A stretch of 64,000 bases of DNA from NCBI RefSeq assembly GCF_001613065.1, contig NZ_BDBQ01000010.1, forward strand, positions 124,001-188,000. The letters are read 5' to 3'. This stretch comes from Nocardia miyunensis NBRC 108239. Lineage in GTDB: Bacteria > Actinomycetota > Actinomycetes > Mycobacteriales > Mycobacteriaceae. Below the pieces are notes generated by a model. The model searched no databases and had not been told where the DNA came from. It worked only from the letters and a program-made list of their open reading frames with translations. This document shows positions 1 to 10,400 of this stretch, piece by piece (the first letter of the stretch is position 1; every line of letters starts with the position of its first letter). Made by a program: the position numbers and the translations under genes.

Positions 1-538
1 AGGCGAGTGAATCGTCGGCATCGACCGGGGCGGGCGGATCCGGTTGGGTGACAATGGTATTGGTGACCGGCCCGTGCTGTGCGTGCACCGTGCCGCACCG
101 CTGCAGCTGGGCGCGCAACCGCGCGAGGGGGTCCGTGGTACGGATCAGCTCGACGGTGATGCTCGCGCGGGTGTCCTCGTCGGTGCCGACCGTCGCCGCG
201 ATCCGCGCCGGATCGGACGGAGGCGAGCCCGCGCAACCAACCGGATCGACCGCCGCGCCGGAGGGAATGCCGCGCAGATCCGCGTCGGCGCCGATGGCAT
301 CCGAAGCGGACAACACCGTCGGCGGATACTCATCGGGAAACTGTCCGGCGGTCGGTAGCATCGACGTGAGCTCCGAGGCGATATGCCTGGCCACCGTGAC
401 CTGCGGCGATTCGGCGCCGGGATGTCCGGAGACCGTCTGCCCGCATGCGGTCAGCAACAGTCCCAGCGCCGCGCACCCGGCGAGGCCGCCGCGCCCGAAT
501 CGGCGCGGTCGCGGACCCGGAGCCTCCGGCACGTTCAC
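1..538 (-). CDS. Putative secreted lipoprotein, C-terminus cut by window edge
   Basis: Reading leftward from a GTG at 538, the frame stays open to the window edge. The N-terminus has an Arg-rich n-region, a hydrophobic stretch and a lipobox (LLTAC, then GQ), so it should be a lipid-anchored exported protein. The mature part contains two cysteines that could form a disulfide (one in a VGCAG context, one in a QRCGT context) and Val/Thr-rich strand-like stretches. This resembles the small 'sensor domain' or LpqN/PknH-extracellular-type lipoproteins of mycolic-acid actinobacteria, but I cannot name the family. The start rests on the signal peptide, since no strong ribosome site is visible. Confidence 0.7.
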   Translation of the reverse strand, partial: MNVPEAPGPRPRRFGRGGLAGCAALGLLLTACGQTVSGHPGAESPQVTVARHIASELTSMLPTAGQFPDEYPPTVLSASDAIGADADLRGIPSGAAVDPVGCAGSPPSDPARIAATVGTDEDTRASITVELIRTTDPLARLRAQLQRCGTVHAQHGPVTNTIVTQPDPPAPVDADDSLA

Positions 539-860
539 TCGGCACACTATGCCCAATGCTCGCACGCTGTCCGCGCCGCCACGCCGGAGGCAGGCGGGCG
601 GTGTGCGCGAAAAGTGACGACGCGGGCAGGAGATTCGCGTGCGGAAAACGAGATCCAGCCCACAATCGCGGAATGAGATCGCCCGCCGACATGTTGTCAG
701 GCAGGCGCGGCCTCGCGAAGCGAGACCGACGGCGCCGCCCCGGAACGGTATGAGGGACAATGGAAGGTGGTCCGAGGAGACCACATCGGCAGGCGGCGCA
801 CGGTTCGCCACCGCCCCGCCCGCCGGCCGGTTGTGGCGGACCACCAGGAAGGAGTAAGCG
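539..860. other. Divergent intergenic region, no gene seen
   Basis: This 322-base stretch separates the leftward lipoprotein gene from the rightward PAC2 gene and should hold both promoters. I see no convincing coding frame, no RNA gene and no clear -35/-10 pair. The only clear signal is the AAGGAG ribosome site a few bases before the PAC2 ATG at 861. Confidence 0.5.
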
Positions 861-1817
861 ATGGAGGATTACGAGTCGCGAATGTACGAACTGGAGTTCC
901 CCGCTCCGCAGCTGTCGGCCGACGACGGTGCGGGTCCGGTGCTGGTACACGGCCTGGAAGGTTTCACCGACGCCGGACATGCGGTACGTCTGGCCACCAC
1001 CCATCTGCGCGAGAGTCTCGAAGCGGAGCTGGTCGCCTCCTTCGATGTGGACGAGCTGCTGGACTACCGCTCGCGTCGTCCGCTCATGACGTTCAAGACC
1101 GACCACTTCTCGGATTACGCCGAACCCGAGCTGACCCTGTGGGCCGTGAAAGACAGCGCTGGGACCCCGTTCCTGCTGCTGGCCGGGCTGGAGCCGGATC
1201 TGCGCTGGGAGAAGTTCGTGACCGCGGTGCGGCTGCTGGCCGAACAGCTCGGGGTGCGCCGCACGATCGGCCTGAGCGCCATTCCGATGGCGATCCCGCA
1301 CACCCGCCCGCTCGGCGTCACCGCACATGCCAACGACCGCGACCTGATCGGTGAGCATCAGCGCTGGCCGGGCGAGTTGCAGGTGCCGGGCAGCGCGTCG
1401 TCGCTGTTGGAGTACCGGATGGCCCAGCATGGTCACGAGTCGATCGGCTTCTCGGTCCACGTGCCGCACTATCTGGCGCAGACCGCATATCCCGAGGCCG
1501 CGCAGACGCTGCTGGAGAACGTCGCCGACAACGCCGGTCTGGATCTGCCGCTGGCCGCGCTGGGCGAGGCCGCGGCGCGGGTGCGCGAGCAGGTCAACGA
1601 GCACATCGCGGGCAATACCGAGGTGGAGACGGTCGTTCAGGCGCTCGAGCGCCAGTACGACAGCTTCGTCACCGCCCAGGAGCGTCAGTCCAGCCTGCTG
1701 GCCAGCGATGCCGATCTGCCGACCGGTGAGGAGCTGGGCGCGGAATTCGAGCGTTTCCTGGCCGAGCAGTCCGGATTCGGCGACTCGGACACCCCCGAGA
1801 ACGGCGACCTGCGCTGA
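861..1817 (+). CDS. PAC2 family (proteasome assembly chaperone-like) protein
   Basis: A 318-residue protein of the PAC2 family that most proteasome-bearing actinobacteria carry. Typical parts are the early GAGPVLVHGLEGFTDAG segment, the conserved YRSRRP and FLLLAGLEPDLRW stretches, and a helical acidic C-terminal tail (about residues 225-318). In eukaryotes PAC2 domains chaperone 20S proteasome assembly; the bacterial role is not settled. The start is the ATG at 861, preceded by AAGGAG at ideal spacing. It ends 75 bases before the helicase gene and is probably co-transcribed with it. Confidence 0.85.
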   Translation: MEDYESRMYELEFPAPQLSADDGAGPVLVHGLEGFTDAGHAVRLATTHLRESLEAELVASFDVDELLDYRSRRPLMTFKTDHFSDYAEPELTLWAVKDSAGTPFLLLAGLEPDLRWEKFVTAVRLLAEQLGVRRTIGLSAIPMAIPHTRPLGVTAHANDRDLIGEHQRWPGELQVPGSASSLLEYRMAQHGHESIGFSVHVPHYLAQTAYPEAAQTLLENVADNAGLDLPLAALGEAAARVREQVNEHIAGNTEVETVVQALERQYDSFVTAQERQSSLLASDADLPTGEELGAEFERFLAEQSGFGDSDTPENGDLR

Positions 1818-1892
1818 GCGGATAACCGCTGCATCCTGGCCTGACAGAACGCCGCGGGGGCCGTGCGGATGCCGGACGAGCGCATAGGCAGA

Positions 1893-4409
1893 ATGGGCAC
1901 AGTGCAGCTGTCCGAACTGATCCCCGACCGTGCCGTGCCCGACGTGGATCCCGATTGGCTGTTCGAGTCGTTCTCCGGCTGGGCCTCCGACCAGGGGCTG
2001 ACGCTGTATCCGGCGCAGGAGGAGGCGCTGCTGGAGCTAATGACCGGGGCCAATGTGATCCTGTCGACTCCGACCGGCTCCGGTAAATCCATGGTCGCCA
2101 TCGGCGCGCATTTCGCGGCGCTGAACACCGGCCAGCGCAGTTACTACACCGCACCGATCAAAGCCCTGGTCAGCGAGAAGTTCTTCGCCCTGTGCGAGGT
2201 GTTCGGCGCGGACCGGGTCGGCATGGTCACCGGTGACGCCGCGGTGAATCCGGAGGCGCCGATCATCTGCGCGACCGCGGAGATCCTGGCGAATCTGGCT
2301 CTGCGCGAGGGCGCGAACGCCGATGTCGGCCAAGTGGTGATGGACGAATTCCATTTCTACGCCGATCCGGATCGCGGCTGGGCCTGGCAGGTGCCACTGC
2401 TCGAACTGCCGCGGGCCCAATTCCTGCTGATGTCGGCCACATTGGGCGAGGTCGACTTCTTCGCCGACGATCTGCACCGCCGCACCGGACGCCCGACCGC
2501 GATCGTGAGCGGCACGGAACGTCCTGTACCCCTGATGTTCTCGTACGTGCGCACCCCGATCACCGAAACCCTGGAGGATCTGGTCACCACCAGCCAGGCC
2601 CCGGTGTACGTCGTGCACTTCACCCAGGCCGCCGCACTGGAACGCGCCCAGGCGCTCACGAGTGTCAACTTCGCCTCGAAGGCGGAGAAGGAGGCGATCG
2701 CCGAGGCGCTGGGCGGATTCCGATTCGCCACCGGCTTCGGTAAGACGCTCTCACGGTTGATCCGGCACGGGATCGGCGTGCATCACGCCGGAATGCTGCC
2801 GAAATATCGCCGCCTGGTGGAACGCCTCGCCCAGGAAGGTCTGCTGAAAGTGGTGTGCGGCACCGACACTCTCGGCGTCGGCATCAATGTACCGATCCGT
2901 ACGGTCCTGCTGACCGGCCTGACCAAATTCGACGGTGTGCGCACGCGCCGGCTCAAATCGCGGGAATTCCATCAGATCGCCGGACGGGCCGGACGCGCCG
3001 GATACGACACCATGGGCACGGTCGTGGTGCAGGCGCCCGAGCACGAGGTGGAGAACGCGCGTCTGCGCGCCAAGGCGGGCGACGATCCGAAGAAACAGCG
3101 CCGGGTGCAGCTGCGCAAACCGCCGGAGGGCTTCGTGTCCTGGTCGGAGGAGACCTTCGACCGGCTGGTCGCCGCCGCGCCCGAACCGATGGTGTCGCGG
3201 TTCCAGGTCACCAATGCGATGTTGCTCAACGTCATCGCCCGGCCCGGGAACTGCTTCGACGCGATGCGGCATCTGCTCGAGGACAATCACGAACCGCGTC
3301 CGGCGCAGCGCAAACATATCGTCAAGGCGATTCGCCTGTACCGCGCGCTGCGCGATGCTGGAGTGGTGCAGCAACTCGACGAACCCGACGCCCTCGGCAG
3401 ACGCGCACGCCTGACCGTCGATCTGCAACGCGATTTCGCCCTCGATCAGCCGCTCTCGCCCTTCGCACTGGCCGCCTTCGATCTGCTGGACGACTCCGCG
3501 CCCACCTACACCCTCGACGTGGTCTCCATCATCGAGTCCACCCTCGAGGATCCGCGTCAGCTGCTGATGGCCCAGCAGCACAAGGCGCGCGGCGAGGCCA
3601 TCGCGGAGATGAAGGCCGACGGCATCGAATACGACGAGCGGATGGAACTGCTCGAAGAGGTCACCTGGCCCAAACCCCTGGCCGAGCTGATCGAGCCCGC
3701 CTTCGAGACCTATCGCGGCGGTCATCCGTGGGTGTCGGAATTCACACCGTCGCCCAAATCCGTGGTGCGCGAAATGATCGAGCGCTCACTGACTTTCGCC
3801 GAACTGGTGAGCAACTACGAGTTGGCTCGCTCGGAGGGCGTGGTCTTGCGCTATCTGGCCGACGCCTACCGCGCGCTGCGCCGCACGGTGCCCGAATCCG
3901 CACGCACCGAGGAGCTCGAGGACCTCACCGAATGGCTGGGCGAGCTTGTGCGCCAAGTGGATTCGAGTCTATTGGACGAGTGGGAGCAGCTCACCAATCC
4001 GGGTGCGGAGAACGATTCCGAACAGCTGGCCTTCGGCTCGGAGACGGTCCGGCCGATCTCGGCCAACGAGCGCGCGTTCCGAGTCCTGGTGCGCAATGCC
4101 ATGTTCCGCCGCGTGGAGCTGGCGGCACTGGGACGCTGGGCGGCCCTGGACGACCTCGACGACGGCCCGGACTGGGAGACCGAACTCGAACCCTACTTCG
4201 CCGAATACGACGAAATCGGCACCGGCCCGCAGGCCCGCGGGCCACGGCTGTTCCAGATCGAGCAGAGACCCGATCTGTGGCGGGTGCGTCAGGTACTCGA
4301 CGATCCGGCCGGTGACCACGGCTGGTCGATCGACGCGGTGGTCGATCTGCCCGCCTCCGATGCCGCCGGCGAAGTGGTGTTCGACGAGGTCACGGTGAGT
4401 GCGGGATGA
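1893..4409 (+). CDS. DEAD/DEAH-box Ski2-like RNA helicase with DUF3516 C-terminus
   Basis: A superfamily 2 helicase of about 838 residues. It shows Walker A STPTGSGKS (Lys near residue 65), motif Ia (APIKALVSEKF), a DEFH motif II near residue 151, motif III (MSATLG), the GVHHAGMLPKYR segment and motif VI (HQIAGRAGRAGYD). The second half matches the actinobacterial DUF3516 extension (DPKKQRRVQLRKPPEGF through VRQVDSSLLDEWE). It probably unwinds structured RNA or serves in RNA decay. ATG 1893 is chosen; GTG 1863 or GTG 1902 are possible because no start has a convincing ribosome site. It is distinct from HelY, which carries a DSHCT domain. Confidence 0.88.
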   Translation: MGTVQLSELIPDRAVPDVDPDWLFESFSGWASDQGLTLYPAQEEALLELMTGANVILSTPTGSGKSMVAIGAHFAALNTGQRSYYTAPIKALVSEKFFALCEVFGADRVGMVTGDAAVNPEAPIICATAEILANLALREGANADVGQVVMDEFHFYADPDRGWAWQVPLLELPRAQFLLMSATLGEVDFFADDLHRRTGRPTAIVSGTERPVPLMFSYVRTPITETLEDLVTTSQAPVYVVHFTQAAALERAQALTSVNFASKAEKEAIAEALGGFRFATGFGKTLSRLIRHGIGVHHAGMLPKYRRLVERLAQEGLLKVVCGTDTLGVGINVPIRTVLLTGLTKFDGVRTRRLKSREFHQIAGRAGRAGYDTMGTVVVQAPEHEVENARLRAKAGDDPKKQRRVQLRKPPEGFVSWSEETFDRLVAAAPEPMVSRFQVTNAMLLNVIARPGNCFDAMRHLLEDNHEPRPAQRKHIVKAIRLYRALRDAGVVQQLDEPDALGRRARLTVDLQRDFALDQPLSPFALAAFDLLDDSAPTYTLDVVSIIESTLEDPRQLLMAQQHKARGEAIAEMKADGIEYDERMELLEEVTWPKPLAELIEPAFETYRGGHPWVSEFTPSPKSVVREMIERSLTFAELVSNYELARSEGVVLRYLADAYRALRRTVPESARTEELEDLTEWLGELVRQVDSSLLDEWEQLTNPGAENDSEQLAFGSETVRPISANERAFRVLVRNAMFRRVELAALGRWAALDDLDDGPDWETELEPYFAEYDEIGTGPQARGPRLFQIEQRPDLWRVRQVLDDPAGDHGWSIDAVVDLPASDAAGEVVFDEVTVSAG

Positions 4410-4498
4410 GCAGTTCGTTCCACACCGCCTCCCGCTGATACGCTCTCGCTCGCTGTCCGCCGTGGGAGACTGCCCGGAAGAAAGAGAGTTCGCTCAGA

Positions 4499-5632
4499 TT
4501 GTTCGGTCCACACGCGCCCGAGTCGCCCTATCTCGTCATCGACCTCGCCCGGGTGCGCGACAACTTCCGCGCACTGCGATCCGCGCTCAGTGGCCTGGGG
4601 AACCGTCATCCGATACGAATTCGGTTCGCGGTCAAGGCATCTCCCATGCCGGAGATCATCCGGTTGCTCGCCGACGAGGGCTCGGAGTTCGACGTCGCCA
4701 GTATCGGTGAGATCGAGCAGTGCCTCGCCCTCGGCGTCGATCCCGCGACGCTGTGCTTCGGCAACCCGATCAAGAAGGCCGCCCATATCGCGGCGGCCTA
4801 CGCGGCGGGCGTGCGCCGCTACGCCTTCGACAGCGAGGACGATCTGACCCGGATCAGCGAACACGCGCCGGGTTCGCAGGTGGAGTGCCGGTTCCTGGCC
4901 TCGACGCCGCAGTCGCGCACGCCGTTCGGCACGAAATTCGGCTGCGCCCCGGGTGAGGCGGTGCGGCTGCTGGTGCGCGCCCGCGATCTCGGACTCGTAC
5001 CGGTGGGCCCCTACTTCCACGTGGGCTCGCAGCAGCTCGATCCGTCCGCGTGGCAGATCGGCATCGAGCAGGCCGCCGCGATCACCGAGGCGCTGGCGGT
5101 CAAGGACATTCCGGTGCGATCGGTGAACATCGGTGGCGGACTGCCGATTTCGTACGCCGATCCGGCGCCGGAGCTGTCCGAGCTGGGTGCGGTGATCGCC
5201 GAGACGGCCGCACGCCACCTTCCCGAGCACACCGACGTCGTCGTGGAACCCGGCCGCGCCCTGGTGGGCAATGCCGGAGTGATCCACGCCGAGGTCGTCA
5301 ACGTGCGCATCGCGCCGGACGGGCGGCGCTGGGTATACCTCGACATCGGCCGGTACAACGGAATGGCCGAGACCGAGAACGAGTACATCGCCTACCGGAT
5401 CGTGACCTCGCGAGACGGTGACGCAGCGGACGAGGCGGTGATTGCCGGTCCGACCTGCGACGGGGACGACGTACTCTATCAACGCACGCGGGTCCTTCTC
5501 CCGACCACGCTGCGAGCCGGCGATCCCGTTCGGATCCTCGATGCCGGCGCCTATACGGCGAGCTATTCGTCGGTGTCCTTCAACGGTTTTCCGCCTTTGA
5601 CTGTTCATGTCATCGGCGCTGAGCGAGAGTGA
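4499..5632 (+). CDS. PLP-dependent ornithine decarboxylase (fold type III)
   Basis: This enzyme should decarboxylate ornithine to putrescine. The alanine-racemase-fold barrel carries the PLP lysine in FAVKAS (residue 46), His in HVGSQ (about 174), the phosphate-binding GGG (NIGGGLP) and EPGR motifs, and the catalytic-loop GPTCDGDD with Cys near residue 320. That GPTCD cysteine is typical of ornithine rather than diaminopimelate decarboxylases. The start is a TTG with an AAGAGAG ribosome site 10 bases upstream. It is followed 8 bases later by the fused SpeD–SpeE gene, and the pair makes a compact putrescine-to-spermidine operon. Lysine decarboxylation is an alternative or additional activity. 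Confidence 0.88.
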   Translation: MFGPHAPESPYLVIDLARVRDNFRALRSALSGLGNRHPIRIRFAVKASPMPEIIRLLADEGSEFDVASIGEIEQCLALGVDPATLCFGNPIKKAAHIAAAYAAGVRRYAFDSEDDLTRISEHAPGSQVECRFLASTPQSRTPFGTKFGCAPGEAVRLLVRARDLGLVPVGPYFHVGSQQLDPSAWQIGIEQAAAITEALAVKDIPVRSVNIGGGLPISYADPAPELSELGAVIAETAARHLPEHTDVVVEPGRALVGNAGVIHAEVVNVRIAPDGRRWVYLDIGRYNGMAETENEYIAYRIVTSRDGDAADEAVIAGPTCDGDDVLYQRTRVLLPTTLRAGDPVRILDAGAYTASYSSVSFNGFPPLTVHVIGAERE

Positions 5633-5640
5633 GTTCAGCA

Positions 5641-6858
5641 ATGACAGCAGAATTCACCGGCTGGCACGTGCTGGCCGAGTTCGGTGGTGTCGACACGGCC
5701 CTGTGCGACGATCTCGAACGACTCGAAGCAGCCCTTCGAAAATCGTTGGTCGCCGCGGGGGTGACCATCTGCGATGTCGTGCACAAGAAGTTCGATCCGC
5801 AGGGCGTCACCGTGCTGGCGCTGCTCTCCGAATCCCATGCGTCCATCCACACCTATCCGGAATCCGGCGACATCTTCGTCGACGTTTTCACCTGCGGAAG
5901 TATCGGTGCGGGCGCGACCACGGCGGTGGAGTTGCTGCAACAGGAACTCTCCCCGACGTCGGTGCACACGGAGGTGATCCAGCGCGGGCGCGGCGGCCGG
6001 CGTATCCACGAGCCGGTCGGCCCGGGCACGACCCGGGTGTGGGATCTGCACGACGTCATCGTCGACACCCGAACTCCGTTCCAGCACATGGTGATCGCGC
6101 GTACCGAACAGGGCGTGAGCCTGTTCTCCGACGAAGATCGCCAGTCCACCGAATTCTCCCAGCTGACCTATCACGAGGCCATGCTCGTGCCCGGTGACGC
6201 GCTGGCCGAGAAGCTGGACCGCGTGCTGATCGTCGGTTCCGGCGAAGGGGTGGCCTCGCAGATGTCGGTGGCCGCGGGCGCGTCGATCGTCGACCACGTG
6301 GATATCGACCGGCAAGAGGTGGAATTGTGCGCCGAGCACCTCCCCTACGGATACTCTCCGGCGGATCTGGCCGAGGCGGTCGCGCAGTCGGGCCCGGTCA
6401 AGATGCATTTCGCCGACGGCTGGGATTTCCTGGCCGAGGCCGAGGCCGCGGGTGTGCGCTACGACCTGATCTGCATCGATCTGCCCGACGAGCGGGTCGA
6501 GGAGGCGCAGCACAACCGGCTGTACGAGGACGAATTCCTGGAGCGATGCCGCGCGCTGCTGTCCGAGGGCGGTGTGCTGGCCGTCCAGGCGGGGTGTCAG
6601 ACCATGTGGCGCAACGAGACGCTCAAGCGTTCGTGGGCCCGGTTCCACGCCCTGTTCCCCACGGTCGTGCCGTACGTCAGCGACGAGCACGAGTGGACCT
6701 TCCTGTTCGGCACGCCGAAGGTGATCGACGATCCGGTGGCGAAGATGACCGCGACCCTGTCGAAGCTGCCGTATCGCGCCGAGACGGTCGACGAGCGGGC
6801 CCTGATTCGCGGCGCGATCGAACCGCACGCGCTGCGGTCGCCGGTGGGCGTCGGCTGA
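5641..6858 (+). CDS. Fused S-adenosylmethionine decarboxylase–spermidine synthase-like protein
   Basis: The first ~130 residues are a bacterial SpeD-type AdoMet decarboxylase proenzyme. The self-cleavage site is Glu64-Ser65 within SESHASIHTYPE, which would make the pyruvoyl group, and Cys85 in DVFTCG is the expected proton donor. From about residue 135 onward the protein is a spermidine-synthase-fold domain, with LTYHEAM, the SAM-site-like VLIVGSGEGVASQ (canonical GGGDG altered to GSGEG), VDIDRQEVE and LICIDLPDER with the general-base Asp. One polypeptide could thus supply decarboxylated AdoMet and transfer its aminopropyl group to putrescine from the preceding gene. ATG 5641 is preferred over GTG 5629, which overlaps the upstream stop. 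Confidence 0.88.
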   Translation: MTAEFTGWHVLAEFGGVDTALCDDLERLEAALRKSLVAAGVTICDVVHKKFDPQGVTVLALLSESHASIHTYPESGDIFVDVFTCGSIGAGATTAVELLQQELSPTSVHTEVIQRGRGGRRIHEPVGPGTTRVWDLHDVIVDTRTPFQHMVIARTEQGVSLFSDEDRQSTEFSQLTYHEAMLVPGDALAEKLDRVLIVGSGEGVASQMSVAAGASIVDHVDIDRQEVELCAEHLPYGYSPADLAEAVAQSGPVKMHFADGWDFLAEAEAAGVRYDLICIDLPDERVEEAQHNRLYEDEFLERCRALLSEGGVLAVQAGCQTMWRNETLKRSWARFHALFPTVVPYVSDEHEWTFLFGTPKVIDDPVAKMTATLSKLPYRAETVDERALIRGAIEPHALRSPVGVG

Positions 6859-6925
6859 GACCTGCGCGTCGGCTCGACGTCCGCAAGTTGTGGGCGAAAT
6901 CACCTGGTTCGCAATACCCTGGAGT

Positions 6926-7372
6926 ATGCGCACTTTCGTCCACCTCCTGCTGCTGCTCTGTGCTATCGCGGTGGCGGTGGGAACCTTCGGGCCGCTCATC
7001 GGCACGGTCGAGGCTCGTCATGTGCAGCTCACCGAACTACGCGACGGGTTCCCCGCCGGTCGCAGCCTCGACCAGATCCAGGCCCAGTCGGTGAGCCTGC
7101 AGACGTCGCTGGCGATAGTTCTGCTCGGCGTCGCCGCGGTGATCCTGCTGGCGACGTTGTTCGGTTCGCGTCTGCTGGGCTGGCTGAGCGTCCTGGTCGG
7201 CCTGGCTGCCCTCGGCGTCCTGGCCTGGCGTCTGGACAGCTCCCTCGGCGATCAGATCCGCAACGACTACCACCACCTGTTCAGCGGCACCTGGGGGCTC
7301 TACGCGGTGGGTGGCGGCCTGATCGTCGCCCTGCTCTGCCTGCTCGTGCCCCGGGAGCGGCGAGGGTTCTGA
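6926..7372 (+). CDS. Small four-helix membrane protein
   Basis: About 148 residues with four predicted membrane segments: an N-terminal signal-anchor-like helix (FVHLLLLLCAIAVAVG), two adjacent helices in the middle (SLAIVLLGVAAVILLATL and LLGWLSVLVGLAALGVLAW) and one near the C-terminus (LYAVGGGLIVALLCLLV). The loop after helix 1 is about 45 residues and probably extracytoplasmic. I do not recognise the family. ATG 6926 is chosen because it puts the first helix at the N-terminus; GTG 6890 would add 12 residues. It lies downstream of the polyamine genes, but no functional link is visible. Confidence 0.7.
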   Translation: MRTFVHLLLLLCAIAVAVGTFGPLIGTVEARHVQLTELRDGFPAGRSLDQIQAQSVSLQTSLAIVLLGVAAVILLATLFGSRLLGWLSVLVGLAALGVLAWRLDSSLGDQIRNDYHHLFSGTWGLYAVGGGLIVALLCLLVPRERRGF

Positions 7373-7402
7373 GCCTCGCGCGCTCCCGGCCCGCGAGTGC
7401 CG

Positions 7403-10400
7403 CTACGGCAGAACCGGCGGGTCGATTTCCAACGCCCGGAGGCGACTCCGATAGGTCTCGACGTTGTCGAGTTTGATCTGCTCGTAGCCGCGGATCACCT
7501 CGGGCAGGGCGGCCGCTTCGACTGCGCCGTCGTAATCGGCGGACAGAGTGGTGCGGAGCGTATCGATCATCTCGGTGTAGTGCGCGAGCAGGGCGCGTTC
7601 GACGCGGCGCACGTGCGTATGACCGAACGGATCGAATGCGGTGCCGCGCAAACGCTTCCCCTTGGCCAGCAGGCGCAGGGCCAGATGTGTCCGCGGGCCG
7701 AGACCGATCTTCTCGGTGCGACCCAGTGCGCGCAGGATCGGCGGATGCAGCCGATAGGTCAGCTTCGCGCCGTCGGGGACCGCGGCGGCGACCTCGTCGA
7801 GGAACGCCGGATCGGTCAGGCGCCGAGCGACCTCGTATTCGTCCTTGTAGGCGGTGAGCTTGTACAGCCCGCGCGCCACCTGCTCGCTGAATTCGGTTCG
7901 ATCGGTGACCTTCCGTTCGGATTCCCACACCCGCTGAACGAGGTCGATGTACTCGCGGGCCACGCGCACGCCCCCGAAACCGACGAGCTCGCCCGCACGC
8001 CGCTCGGCCAGCCGCCGGGTCTCCCCGGTCGCGCTCAGACCGTCCAGCAGCTCCGCCGGAGTCTCGGGTACGCTGCGCCCGCCGGAACGCGGTGCGGTCG
8101 CGGCGGCGAATTCCTCGGGACGCGCCACCGCCGCACGCCCCCACCGGAAGGCCGCGATATTGGCGGCGACCGCGACGCCGTTGATCTCGATGGCCTCCTC
8201 GATCGCCGCGGCGGGCAACCGCAGCCCACCGACCTGGTAAGCCGCCCCGACCAGCAGGAAGTTGGCGGCCGTGGCATTGCCGAACAGAGCCTGCGCGGCG
8301 GCCAGCGCGTCGAACGAGGTCACCGAGCGTGACACCGCGGACAGCCGGGCCAGCAGATCCTCGGTCTCGGGATACCGGACCGCCGCGTCGTACACCATCG
8401 CACCGGTGGGCGTCCGGCTGGTCGAGGCGATCGAGATCGTCTCCGCCGCGGACCCGTAGGCCAGATTCTTCGCATCGACCGCGGCGAGCAGATCGAAGGC
8501 CACAATGCAGTCCGCCGAGCCGGGTGTGAGCCGGTTGGCGGGCTCGAGCGAGGTCGCGGCGAAACGCATATGGGACACCACCGGACCGGCCTTCTGGCTC
8601 ATCCCGATCTGGTCCAGGCCCGCGACCCGGTATCCGGCTCGCATGGCGGCGGTGGCCAGGACCTGGTTGACGGTCACGATGCCGGTACCGCCGATTCCGG
8701 CCAGCAAGACGTTCTGGGTGCCGTTCGGCGCCTCGACGCCGACATCGGGCAGCGTCGGCGGTTCGGGACGAACCCGCTTGCCGCGCTGCGCTTTCCGCGA
8801 CGACTGATCGCCCGGTTCGGGCAGTTCCACCGTCACGAAGGAGGGGCAGTCGCCCTTCAGGCAGCTGTAATCGGTATTGCAGGAGGTCTGATCGATCCGG
8901 GTCTTGCGCCCGAATTCGGTGTCCACCGGCTGCACCGACAGGCAGTTGCTCTGCACACCACAGTCGCCGCAGCCCTCGCAGACCGCCTCGTTGATCACCA
9001 CGCGGGTGCGCCGCACCGGCAGTGCGCCGCGCTTGCGCTTGCGACGCGCGTCCGCCGCGCAGTGCTGGTCGTAGATCAGCACCGTGACCCCGGGAACCAG
9101 GCGCAGCATCCGCTGCGCCTCGTCCAGCCGATCGCGGTGCCACAGCAGGGTTCCCGGCGCGAGGTCGCGTTTACGGTATTTACCGGGTTCGTCGGCGCAG
9201 ATGACGATCTGCCGCACACCCTCGTCGGTGAGCTTGCGCGTCAGCCGTGGAACCGCCAGCGCCCCTTCGGCATTCTGCGCTCCGGTCATCGCGACCACGT
9301 CGTTGTAGAGCAGCTTGTAGGTGATGTTCACCCCGGCGGCGATACATGCCTGTACGGCCAGCTGACCGGAGTGGAAATACGTTCCGTCACCGATGTTCTG
9401 GAACAGATGCGGCACATCGGTGAACGGGGCCTGCCCGATCCACTGCGCGCCCTCCCCGCCCATCTGAGTCAGCCCGACCACCTTGCTGTCGGTCCGATCG
9501 GACATGGTCACCAGGGTGTGACACCCGATTCCACCACCGGCCAGGGAACCTTCCGGCACGGCGGTCGAGCGGTTGTGCGGGCAGCCGCTGCAGAAATAGG
9601 CGGCGCGCTTCGTCGGCAGCACCGACAGCGACAGCGGCTGCGGGAGTGGACGTTTCATCTCCAGGTGCCCGTCCAGCACGCGGCGCAGCGGCGCGAGGAT
9701 CCGCCCGGCGGTGAGCTCGCCGTCGGAGGCGAACAACGGCCGGCCCTCGTCATCGCGTTTGCCGAGAATATGCGGAGCATCCGTCGTGCCGTACAGGATC
9801 TCGCGGATCTGCGTCTCGACGAAGGCTGTCTTGTCCTCCACCACGACCAGCCGGGACAGACCCGCGGCGAACTCGCGGACCCGTTCGGGGGCAAGAGGGT
9901 ACGGCATTCCGATGCGCAGCAGGCGTACCCCGGCGCTCCGCAGCGCGGCGTCGTCCACGCCGAGATCGGTCAGGGCCTGGCGCATCGCATCGTATGCGGT
10001 TCCGGTTGCCGCGATACCGATCTCGGCGCGCTCGGGGTTCACCTCGATGACGTCCAGATCGTTGAGCGTGCTGTAGGCCAGCACGGTCGCCCAGCGCGGA
10101 CCGTGCAGATCCGCCTCGCCGAGCAGACTGTCCGCGGGTGCACCCATCGGCCGCTGCCGGAACGTGAACGGCACACCCTCCCAGGAGATTTCGGGGACGA
10201 CGATATCGATGTCGCCGATCGTCGCGGGCACCGTCCACGCGCCGTCGGCCACATCGGCGACGATCTTCAGCGCCACCGGGCAACCCGAGGCCCGCGACAG
10301 CGCGACACCGTGCAGCCCCATCGTGACGATCTCACCGGCGTTGCGCGGAAACAGCACCGGAATGTTCATCGCGGCCAGGGATCGTTCCGACGCCGCGGGC

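Noticed and set aside
330..1604. 424-codon minus-strand frame opposite the PAC2 gene
   Set aside because: Random-looking composition; it runs through both the lipoprotein gene in the wrong frame and the PAC2 gene.
4289..5641. 450-codon minus-strand frame opposite the ornithine decarboxylase
   Set aside because: Low-complexity His/Arg/Gly composition, and the plus strand has intact enzyme motifs.
7281..9143. Long minus-strand frame of about 620 codons overlapping the oxidoreductase gene
   Set aside because: Its product is Arg/Gly-rich with no domain and lies in another frame of a gene with clear motifs. In high-GC DNA such shadow frames are common.
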